NCBI GenBank assembly: GCA_023429275.1
Contig: JAEYWB010000086.1
Location: 1-5,296 of the forward strand
Reading direction: 5' to 3'
Source: Planctomycetota bacterium
GTDB taxonomy: Bacteria; Planctomycetota; Planctomycetia; Planctomycetales; Planctomycetaceae
Length of the DNA stretch: 5,296 nt
The position numbers and the translations under genes are program-made. This document shows, one piece after another, positions 1-5,296 of the stretch. Each line of letters starts with the position of its first letter. Position 1 is the stretch's first letter. Under the pieces are notes generated by a model. That model saw only the letters and a program-made list of their open reading frames with translations. It had not been told where the DNA came from and did no database searches.

Positions 1-235
1 GATTGAACACGGGGGAGGTCTCGCCGTCCGCTCGGGAACGTGGAAGTACATCCCGGGCTCGAAGGGGCCCCGGGTGAGCGGCAATACGAACACGGAACTC
101 GGCAACGACCCCGCGGGGCAGTTGTTCGATCTGAAGAGGGATCCGGGCGAAACGCAGAATGTTGCCGGAGAGCATCCGGAGATCGTGAGCCGGCTGGCTG
201 GCCTTCTTGACTCCGCTCAGCATCCTCGAAACTGA
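1..235 (+). CDS. Sulfatase (arylsulfatase family), C-terminal end, partial
   Basis: Only the last 77 codons are present; the gene enters from the left edge with its first full codon at base 2 and stops with TGA at 233-235. The translation carries the usual closing pattern of the formylglycine-dependent sulfatase family: an RSGTWKYIPG strand, then GQLFDLKRDPGETQNVAGEHPEI, that is, the 'x-LY/F-DL-xx-DPxE-xxN' block followed by a short helix (VSRLAGLLD). Enzymes of this family hydrolyse sulfate esters, often of sulfated polysaccharides, and are usually exported. The catalytic Cys/Ser-x-Pro-x-Arg motif and any signal peptide lie outside the window, so substrate and location cannot be judged. The family call is solid from the C-terminal signature; the subfamily is unknown. 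It is separated from motA by 261 bp and is probably a separate transcription unit. Confidence -1.
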   Translation, partial: IEHGGGLAVRSGTWKYIPGSKGPRVSGNTNTELGNDPAGQLFDLKRDPGETQNVAGEHPEIVSRLAGLLDSAQHPRN

Positions 236-270
236 CCCACGGGCCATCAGCGAAGAAACTTCATCGGTAC

Positions 271-298
271 GGGGCGGCCGATCGGCAGAATCCGCCTC
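271..298 (+). terminator. Stem-loop downstream of the sulfatase gene, possible terminator
   Basis: Bases 271-277 (GGGGCGG) can pair with 292-298 (CCGCCTC), seven pairs including one G-T, starting 35 nt after the sulfatase stop. The loop itself contains the self-complementary CCGATCGG (278-285). No run of T follows, so it is not a classical intrinsic terminator. It may only be a 3' end stabiliser, or chance in GC-rich DNA. Confidence -1.
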
Positions 299-313
299 CC
301 GTCCCGGGGGCAA

Positions 314-335
314 TTCCTGTCAAGCTGCGCAGGAA
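314..335. promoter_or_regulatory. 22-bp imperfect palindrome upstream of motA, possible operator
   Basis: Arms TTCCTG (314-319) and CAGGAA (330-335) are exact inverted repeats, and the centre AGCT (323-326) is symmetric about the same axis, so 16 of 22 positions obey dyad symmetry. This spacing resembles a binding site for a dimeric regulator. It lies about 160 bp before the motA start. No convincing -35/-10 pair was found beside it, so its role is a guess. Confidence -1.
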
Positions 336-362
336 GGTGAACTCTTTCGCTCTGTATCGAAC

Positions 363-390
363 GTGAAGGGGTGTTCCGCCCCCCGTTCAC
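363..390 (+). other. Stem-loop in the probable motA leader
   Basis: GTGAAGGGG (363-371) pairs with CCCC (381-384) and TTCAC (386-390): nine pairs with one bulged G at 385 and a 9-nt loop. It has no T-run after it. It ends 106 nt before the motA ATG and could be a 5' leader structure or a weak terminator for upstream transcription. Only the pairing is seen; the function is inferred. Confidence -1.
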
Positions 391-496
391 TGGATGTTGG
401 AGCATTTCGCGTCGATCTCTGAAGTGAGGCAGTGGATCGGGCGCGAGTCGCCCCCGGTCCGTCTGTCGCCTCGCAGGATGCGGAGAGCGAACGGCG

Positions 497-1357
497 ATGT
501 TTGTGATCCTCGGTTCCATCGTCGTGATCGGCGCCGTCCTGACCGGCTTCACCATGTCCGGCGGACAGGTGATGGCCCTCGTCCACCCCTCCGAGTTCAT
601 CACGATCGGCGGGGCGGCATTCGGCGCGCTGATTACGATGTCTCCCAAGAAGGTCATCGTCGACCTCTTCAAGGGGCTGCTGTCGATCCTCAAGCCCTCG
701 CCGTTCGGAAAGCCGGCATATCTCGACCTCTTCAAGCTGATGTACTCGCTCTCCCAGGTGGTCCGCCGCGACGGCCTCCTGGCTCTCGATTCGCACCTCA
801 CCAGCCCGCACGAGAGTCCGCTGTTCAACAAGTATCCGCGGATCGCTCACAACCATCACATGCTCGACTTCATCGTCGGAGCACTGGGGATGCTTTCCGA
901 CGGCAAGATGACCTCCGACCAGCTCAAGTCGGCTCTCGAAACGGAACTTTCGGTCGTCGACCAGGAGCATCACAACGCCGTCGGCGCCCTGTCGAAGACG
1001 GCCGACGCCCTGCCCGGCTTCGGAATCGTCGCGGCCGTGCTCGGTATCGTGATCACGATGGGTGCGATCAACGGCCCGGCCGAGGAAATCGGTCACAAGG
1101 TCGGTACCGCTCTCGTCGGTACGTTCCTCGGGATTCTCATGTCGTACGGCTTCTTCGGCCCCATGGCCGGGCGGATGGAGCTGCAGGGGATCGAGGAGAT
1201 GACGTTCTTCCGGACGATCATCATCGCGGTCGTCGCACTGAACGAAGGGGCGACCCCGCGGGACATGATCATGCAGGCCCGCCGGGGAGTCGGCACCGAG
1301 GTCCGGCCGACCCTCGAGGAACTTGAGCAGGCATTCAAGGAAGCCGGAGCGGATTGA
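497..1357 (+). CDS. motA: Flagellar motor stator protein MotA
   Basis: 286 aa, close to the usual MotA length. With MotB it forms the ion channel of the flagellar stator in the inner membrane; its large cytoplasmic loop pushes on FliG of the rotor. Four membrane segments are visible (about residues 2-20, 33-50, 171-191, 203-223) with the long cytoplasmic loop between the second and third. Compared from memory with E. coli MotA, numbering runs in step: Arg90 is present, Asp98 replaces Glu98, and the two essential prolines fall at Pro173 (ALPGFGIVAAVLG) and Pro222 (GFFGPMAG). The block ESPLFNKYPRI matches the family's ESxxFxxYPRI. The ATG at 497 is chosen because the N-terminus (MFVILGSIVVIGAVLTGF) aligns with residue 1 of E. 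coli MotA; a GGAGAG at 482-487 lies at suitable distance. motB follows after 114 nt. Whether H+ or Na+ is used cannot be told. Confidence -1.
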   Translation: MFVILGSIVVIGAVLTGFTMSGGQVMALVHPSEFITIGGAAFGALITMSPKKVIVDLFKGLLSILKPSPFGKPAYLDLFKLMYSLSQVVRRDGLLALDSHLTSPHESPLFNKYPRIAHNHHMLDFIVGALGMLSDGKMTSDQLKSALETELSVVDQEHHNAVGALSKTADALPGFGIVAAVLGIVITMGAINGPAEEIGHKVGTALVGTFLGILMSYGFFGPMAGRMELQGIEEMTFFRTIIIAVVALNEGATPRDMIMQARRGVGTEVRPTLEELEQAFKEAGAD

Positions 1358-1378
1358 GACAGGTAAGTACCAATTCGG

Positions 1379-1431
1379 AAGTATCAAGTATCAGCTCAGG
1401 CAGTCGCGAGCCCATCTGATACCTGATAACT
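1379..1431. repeat. Imperfect inverted repeat of TATCA(A/G)G units in the motA-motB spacer
   Basis: The left arm AAGTATCAAGTATCAG (1379-1394) and the right arm CTGATACCTGATAACT (1416-1431) pair as seven bases, one mismatch, then five bases, leaving a 21-nt loop that has its own GCTC/GAGC stem (1394-1397 with 1408-1411). Each arm is itself a tandem duplication of a TATCA-containing heptamer. The related pieces TAAGTACC (1364-1371) and CACTTGA (1434-1440, complement TCAAGTG) flank it. The stretch is more AT-rich than its surroundings. It resembles a dispersed intergenic palindromic repeat, or may be an RNA hairpin that tunes motA versus motB expression. Confidence -1.
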
Positions 1432-1471
1432 GCCACTTGAGACTTTCCCGAACAAAAAGGAATTCGTCGCA

Positions 1472-2047
1472 ATGGCCGGCAAAGGTGGGGGCGCATGGAA
1501 GGTCGCCTACGCGGACTTCGTCACCGCGATGATGGCGTTCTTCCTCGTCATGTGGATCGTCTCCCAGGACAAGAAGGTCAAGGAGGCGGTCGCCCACTAC
1601 TTCATGGATCCGATGGGGTACTTTCCCATGGGATCGTCGAAGAACCCTGCCAAGGGGGGAGCCCTCTTTCAGTCCGTCGAGGAAGGACGCGTCCCCGACG
1701 GCCAGAACGTCCCGCGGGGCCGCGGCCGCGATACCTACACGGATGATGGGGAGAAGGGCTACGCGACGCAGATGGTCGGCGAGTGGATTCGAGGTGACTC
1801 CAAGCTCAATGAGCACTGGCTCGAGCAGGCCGAAGACTGCCGCACCCAGGCCGAACGCTCGCTCGAAGCCGGAGCGAGCCGGGACGCCATCGAGAACGCC
1901 GCGAAAGCCCTGCTGCGGAAACGCCTCAGGGACGAAATCCTCCTGAACATCCCCGGGCAGGTGAAGGGGATCTACCAGGACATGCTGTTCGCAGCGATGA
2001 ACGAAGTCCAGTGGGACCAGCTGGCCGAGGACATCATGAACGAGTGA
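1472..2047 (+). CDS. motB: MotB-like stator protein lacking the OmpA peptidoglycan-binding domain
   Basis: 191 aa, against about 300 in typical MotB. The N-terminus is unmistakable: GGAWKVAYADFVTAMMAFF matches the family's W-K-x-AYADF-x-TAMMAFFLVMW block, with Asp15 at the place of the proton-binding Asp32 of E. coli and one membrane helix at about 16-31. Residues 33-47 (KKVKEAVAHYFMDP) match the segment after the helix that includes the plug. A Gly/Arg-rich linker (about 52-95) follows, then a charged, mostly helical tail (about 97-191). No OmpA/MotB C-terminal domain is present: no NxxLSxxRA-type motif and no space for it, because the reading frame stops at 2045-2047 and the convergent gene ends 25 nt later. 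A strong AAAAAGGA (1454-1461) supports the ATG. It pairs with motA upstream. It may be a stator unit anchored differently, or a remnant if a full motB exists elsewhere. Confidence -1.
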   Translation: MAGKGGGAWKVAYADFVTAMMAFFLVMWIVSQDKKVKEAVAHYFMDPMGYFPMGSSKNPAKGGALFQSVEEGRVPDGQNVPRGRGRDTYTDDGEKGYATQMVGEWIRGDSKLNEHWLEQAEDCRTQAERSLEAGASRDAIENAAKALLRKRLRDEILLNIPGQVKGIYQDMLFAAMNEVQWDQLAEDIMNE

Positions 2048-2060
2048 GGCGGCAGGTTTG

Positions 2061-2077
2061 CGGTGGCGGCGTCACCG
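2061..2077 (+). terminator. Probable intrinsic terminator of motAB
   Basis: CGGTGGC (2061-2067) pairs with GTCACCG (2071-2077), seven pairs with one G-T and a 3-nt loop, followed on the + strand by TTTGTCGTT (2078-2086). It starts 14 nt after the motB stop. On the - strand no T-run follows, so it should work in the motAB direction only. The stem contains the stop codon (2072-2074) of the convergent GTPase gene. Confidence -1.
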
Positions 2078-3643
2078 TTTGTCGTTCGGATCGACGAGCG
2101 AACGAACGGCCCCTTTGACGAGCTCCCAGCCGGTCTTCAGAGCGATCCGACCGGCGTTCGCCGACTGCTGCCGGAGCTGGGTCCAGTACTGCTCGTCACG
2201 GTACTCGCGAAGACAGCGCAGGTACTTGACCCGCTTGGCATCGCTCAGCGAGGTGAGGATCGCAGGAATCAGCCCTTCGTCGACGTTGTAGGGGTGATCC
2301 GGAAGCAGGCAGACGGGGATGACCCTGTCGAGATTCACCTGCAGGTCGGAGGCCGTCGCTTCGACCGCCTCGCGGATGTTCTTCGCCTTGAGGCTCTCCG
2401 CCCTCGCGAGGTCGTAGGGGGGATTCCACTCCCGGAACGGCCGGACCTGGTCGATGTGCGTCAGGACGACGACCACCGGGGGGAACTCCCGGTCGGGGTT
2501 CTCACGGAACAGCTTCCGGACCTGGTCGAGGAGCTGTCGGTCGGCGTCGCGGGCCGCTGACAGGGCGGAGCTGACGAGCAGGATCAGGTCGCACCGCTCG
2601 ATCTCCTCGCGGGCGTCGTCCAGCGCCGCGGCGGTCCGGCTGGCGTCTTCGTAGCCGGCGGTGTCGAAGATGATCGCCCGATGGATACCGTCCCGTTCGA
2701 GAAGGTACGGCTCGACGCCGCGGGTTCTCGGAACGACATCGACCGCGGCCCGCGTCTCGCCGAACAGGGCGTTGATCAGGCTCGACTTCCCCGCCTTGAC
2801 CTGGCCGATGACAAGGATCCTCAGCGGCTCGCTTTCGAGCGCCTCGGTCCGCTTCTGTTCACGGACGATCGCCTTCTGCGAGCCGGATGTGACGTAGGGA
2901 TCGAACTCGACTCCTCTCAGCAGCAGATTCCCGCTGTAGAGCTCGATCGAGTAGTAGCCGATCTTCCGGACCGCGTACTGCACCATCCACCGTTTTGTCT
3001 CTTCGGCCGAAGCGTTGAGCATTCGCTCCTGGGCCATGCCGCTCAGTTCGCGGGCCAGGGCCGTCGCCGGGTTGACGACCAGCGTCAGAACCCGGTAGAG
3101 CCGGTAGAGCGTCGGGGCAACGCGGACGAGACGCTGCAGCCGCTGGAGATCATGGATCGTGAGAATGTGCGAACCCGGGATGTTCGCCGAGAACGTCTCA
3201 CGAAGGTCGCGCGCGACGAGCTCTACAATCTGCAGCAGGTGCGGAACCGGGACTTCCAGAATCGGCTCGCTCGAGCGGGCGTGGAACGAACGGGCGACGG
3301 TGTCGACGATTTCCCGCGCGACGGCCAGCACCGCCTGGGGATCGTCGAGCGGAATATCCTCGTCCTCGGTCCGCCTCGCGATTCCCTCGACCTTTTCCCA
3401 GGCTGCGCGGCCCGCCGGAGACCACTCGGGCGAAGGACCGGTCCCCCGCGGGGCGGGCATTGGCGTCCGCCGCTTGAGGAGGTTGAACAACGGCCAGCCG
3501 GCGAGCGTCACCAGGGCGGTCCCGATCACCCACCAGAGCCACCAGCCGGTCGAAAACATCCACCACGCGCCGGCGATGACCAGCACGATGTAAGGGAGGA
3601 TCGAAAACGACGCGAGCAGCAGCCACTGCGTTTTGAGCTTCAT
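2072..3643 (-). CDS. Membrane-anchored P-loop GTPase of unknown role
   Basis: 523 aa. Two hydrophobic, Trp-rich helices sit at the N-terminus (about residues 7-29 and 34-56), followed by a long helical region (about 80-260) and then a GTPase domain in the C-terminal half. Visible GTPase motifs: Walker A/G1 at 280-288 (GQVKAGKSS, then LINALFG), a candidate G2 Thr308 in PRTRGVEP, G3 DTAG at 327-330, and G4 as THID at 395-398, a variant of NKxD. The GKSSLINALFG context is like that of Era-type and dynamin-like GTPases. The ATG (complement of 3641-3643) overlaps the stop of the upstream gene as ATGA, so the two are probably translationally coupled. The protein is expected at the cytoplasmic face of a membrane. 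No specific family name can be assigned, and a role in membrane shaping or transport regulation is only a possibility. Confidence -1.
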   Translation of the reverse strand: MKLKTQWLLLASFSILPYIVLVIAGAWWMFSTGWWLWWVIGTALVTLAGWPLFNLLKRRTPMPAPRGTGPSPEWSPAGRAAWEKVEGIARRTEDEDIPLDDPQAVLAVAREIVDTVARSFHARSSEPILEVPVPHLLQIVELVARDLRETFSANIPGSHILTIHDLQRLQRLVRVAPTLYRLYRVLTLVVNPATALARELSGMAQERMLNASAEETKRWMVQYAVRKIGYYSIELYSGNLLLRGVEFDPYVTSGSQKAIVREQKRTEALESEPLRILVIGQVKAGKSSLINALFGETRAAVDVVPRTRGVEPYLLERDGIHRAIIFDTAGYEDASRTAAALDDAREEIERCDLILLVSSALSAARDADRQLLDQVRKLFRENPDREFPPVVVVLTHIDQVRPFREWNPPYDLARAESLKAKNIREAVEATASDLQVNLDRVIPVCLLPDHPYNVDEGLIPAILTSLSDAKRVKYLRCLREYRDEQYWTQLRQQSANAGRIALKTGWELVKGAVRSLVDPNDKR

Positions 3644-5022
3644 GGTGTGCCGGTCGGCCTTTTGCGGAGGGAGTCCAGATAGGCCGCGAGCCGATCACGT
3701 CCCTCCTGAAAATGAGCGTCGTAGATCCGACGGAATTCCGCCTTGTCCGGCAGGTCGCCGTCCCGTTTCCTGCTGAGGTAGACGCAGAGCGTCACCCCGA
3801 GAGCGTAAGTGCTCGCTGCGGCATACAGAGCCGATACGGCCGATCCGAAACCCGGGATGATCTTCAGCAGTTCACGTCCTCCGAGTCGGCCGAGGAAGCC
3901 GATCCCCAACCCTCCGAGGACTTCGCCGATCTGCTGCCGATCGAAGTCCTGGTGGTAGATCGACGCGATCGTATGAAACATCTTCGCCTGGATCGCCACG
4001 ACCAGCGGCATGTCGACGATCGGTACGGGAACCGTCGCCGCCGCCCCCGCCGCGACCGCGTAGGAAAGGACATGCGGGTGGGCGGTGCGAAAGTGAATGT
4101 CCCGCAGCCGCTTTCGGACCTGCTCGTACTGCTCGAGCATTCCCCGCAGTCCGAGCGGGATCGCCTCCTCAATGGCGTCCCAGAGCTCCTCGAGCCCGTA
4201 GTTCACCGGATCGAAACCGTCCTCGGGGAGGGTGAAATCGACCGGGACGAACCGGGCTTCGATCCCGGCACGGGCGAACATCTGCCGTTGTGTCAGGAGC
4301 GATCGCGAGAGTCCTTCGGGAACTTGACCGGGGAGCGGATCCTGGCCGTACGGGTACGGAACGAGGTGCGGCGTCTGATAACTCGGGTAGCCCTCATGAA
4401 GCGTTGACTGCACCACGATGATCGGCCAGGCCGGCCGGGCGCGGTGGATCCGCACGAGGGCGTCCATCACCGACTGCTGGGCGTGGTCCATCGCCTTCAT
4501 GACCACGATCAGCAGGTGCGCCTGGTTCTGGAAAAGGGCAATGTCCTCCGAGGGGTCGTACTGGACTTCCCCGAGGCCCCGGGTGTCCAGGAACCGCAAC
4601 AGGCAGTCTTCTTCGCTGGGAAACGGATACTCGCTCGCGGTCCGGGTGCAGGGGCGGAGTCCGTTTCCGATCTCGGCCCGCGTGTTCTCCGTGAGGGCAC
4701 GAATCAGCGAGGTCTTGCCGGACTGCGTCTTTCCGATCAGCCAGAAGACGGGGACGGGGAGCTGACCGCGGATCTCCTGGAGCGCTTCGTCAAGTTGCTC
4801 GTCGCTGACCTTCGGAGCGGCAAATTGCCGCCACACACGGCCCCAGAGCGTCGTCGGTGTTCCCATGAATCGCTGCCGCGGTGTGCTGTGACTGTCGGAT
4901 GCAGGAGAAGGGGGACTGCCGGACCGTCCGGACTCGGGCATTATATCCGCGAGGCGGCGGCGGAGGGGATTACGGAAGAGCATCGCACAAGAGCCCGAAA
5001 TGGGAAGCGGTCGCGGAAACAT
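3640..5022 (-). CDS. GTPase-like protein with C-terminal DUF697/YcjF-like membrane region
   Basis: 460 aa from the first ATG; first gene of a two-gene operon. After a poorly structured N-terminus (about residues 28-52, rich in Ser/Pro) comes a P-loop domain: Walker A GKTQSGKTS at 97-105 and G3 DTRG at 146-149. The strand where G4 should follow reads IIVVQSTLHEG (201-211), so no NKxD is present and guanine specificity is uncertain. The C-terminal part (about 315-416) is Ala/Gly-rich and hydrophobic with VPVPIVDMPLVVAIQAKM and a second amphipathic/hydrophobic stretch at 384-416, the pattern of DUF697 (YcjF-like) regions that sit on membranes. The start is uncertain: ATGs at codons 1, 14, 28 and 53 are possible and none has a clear ribosome site; conserved-looking sequence begins only near codon 53. 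The product probably partners the downstream GTPase. Function unknown. Confidence -1.
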   Translation of the reverse strand: MFPRPLPISGSCAMLFRNPLRRRLADIMPESGRSGSPPSPASDSHSTPRQRFMGTPTTLWGRVWRQFAAPKVSDEQLDEALQEIRGQLPVPVFWLIGKTQSGKTSLIRALTENTRAEIGNGLRPCTRTASEYPFPSEEDCLLRFLDTRGLGEVQYDPSEDIALFQNQAHLLIVVMKAMDHAQQSVMDALVRIHRARPAWPIIVVQSTLHEGYPSYQTPHLVPYPYGQDPLPGQVPEGLSRSLLTQRQMFARAGIEARFVPVDFTLPEDGFDPVNYGLEELWDAIEEAIPLGLRGMLEQYEQVRKRLRDIHFRTAHPHVLSYAVAAGAAATVPVPIVDMPLVVAIQAKMFHTIASIYHQDFDRQQIGEVLGGLGIGFLGRLGGRELLKIIPGFGSAVSALYAAASTYALGVTLCVYLSRKRDGDLPDKAEFRRIYDAHFQEGRDRLAAYLDSLRKRPTGTP

Positions 5023-5245
5023 CGGCCCCGGGCGGATGCGGCTTCGCCGAGCCTCGATAGAGAACGAGTTCCGACAACAGACGGATCAGGCATTCCGCCG
5101 TGGAATTCCTGCCGGACGGCTGACAGCGTCGAGTGAACTTTCGATACTTGGCGGGATTCCCTCGACTTCCGTCTCTTGATGGCGGTCGAATGTCCCTCCG
5201 CTCAACTCGCGGAGCGAACTGGCTACCAAGGTTTCCAGCCGCACC
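5023..5245. other. Divergent intergenic region between the GTPase operon and the pyrD-like gene
   Basis: Promoters for both directions should lie here, but no -35/-10 pair could be defended on either strand. The one clear structure is CTCCGC (5196-5201) with GCGGAG (5209-5214), a perfect 6-bp stem with a 7-nt loop, ending 31 nt before the pyrD-like ATG. It could be a leader hairpin or an operator. The small open frames here look like chance. Confidence -1.
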
Positions 5246-5296
5246 ATGCCCGATCTGTCGGTCGTCCTGAACCGCCTCCGTCTCCCCAACCCGATC
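5246..5296 (+). CDS. pyrD: Probable dihydroorotate dehydrogenase, N-terminus, partial
   Basis: Seventeen codons are visible before the window ends: MPDLSVVLNRLRLPNPI. This matches the opening of type 1B dihydroorotate dehydrogenases (M-x-DLSV-x-L-x-x-L-x-L-x-NPI, which leads into the ASGTFG flavin-binding strand). That enzyme oxidises dihydroorotate to orotate in pyrimidine synthesis. An in-frame stop at 5177-5179 and the absence of any other ATG, GTG or TTG between it and 5246 fix the start. AAGG at 5228-5231 is a rather distant ribosome site. The call rests on a short stretch; other TIM-barrel FMN enzymes with a similar start remain possible. Confidence -1.
   Translation, partial: MPDLSVVLNRLRLPNPI

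Noticed and set aside
320..1387. Long open frame of 355 codons on the - strand opposite motA
   Set aside because: Its translation is rich in Arg, His, Asp and Glu with no domain pattern, as expected for the antisense of a GC-rich gene; motA on the other strand is certain.
1805..1960. Resemblance of the MotB tail (HWLEQAEDCRTQAERSLEAG region) to HEPN-domain helices
   Set aside because: Only a loose helical pattern is shared; the RxxxxxH active-site motif of HEPN RNases is absent, so chance similarity of charged helices is more likely.
3092..3110. Direct repeat of CCGGTAGAG
   Set aside because: A single 9-bp duplication within the GTPase coding sequence (encoding LYRLYR); explained by the protein sequence.
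2681..3682. Open frame of 333 codons on the + strand opposite the GTPase gene
   Set aside because: Arg/Asp/Glu-rich shadow translation without recognisable motifs; the opposite strand has clear GTPase motifs.
4444..5136. Open frame of 230 codons on the + strand opposite the DUF697-type gene
   Set aside because: Shadow of the real gene; composition is biased and no motif is present.
5086..5289. 67-codon open frame on the - strand before the GTPase operon
   Set aside because: It covers the pyrD-like start on the opposite strand, has no convincing ribosome site and no recognisable motif.

Overview
The window is GC-rich bacterial DNA. It holds the tail of a sulfatase gene, a stator pair of the flagellar motor (motA, motB), two overlapping genes for membrane-associated P-loop GTPases on the opposite strand, and the first codons of a gene that looks like pyrD. 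No rRNA, tRNA, CRISPR, insertion sequence or prophage gene was seen. A formylglycine-type sulfatase next to motAB, plus large uncharacterised GTPases with DUF697-like membrane regions, would fit a member of the Planctomycetota. That placement is inference from gene content and is not proven by the sequence.

Layout: 1-235 (+) is the C-terminal end of a sulfatase. 236-496 is non-coding, with two stem-loops and a 22-bp imperfect palindrome. 497-1357 (+) is motA. 1358-1471 is a spacer carrying an imperfect inverted repeat built from TATCA(A/G)G units. 1472-2047 (+) is a short motB. A compact stem-loop at 2061-2077 probably ends motAB transcription and overlaps the 3' end of the convergent operon. 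2072-3643 (-) is a GTPase with two N-terminal membrane helices. 3640-5022 (-) is a second GTPase-like protein with a C-terminal hydrophobic DUF697/YcjF-like region; it is transcribed first and its stop overlaps the next start by 4 bp (ATGA). 5023-5245 is a divergent intergenic region. 5246 to the end (+) is the N-terminus of a probable dihydroorotate dehydrogenase.

How the genes work together: MotA and MotB form the ion-conducting stator of the flagellar motor. MotA aligns position by position with E. coli MotA at key residues (R90, P173, P222). MotB keeps the proton-binding Asp and the membrane helix but ends at 191 residues without the OmpA-like peptidoglycan-binding domain that normally fixes the stator to the wall. 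This is the most striking point in the window. The two GTPases are translationally coupled and probably act together at a membrane; their job is unknown. The sulfatase and the pyrD-like gene are probably unrelated neighbours.
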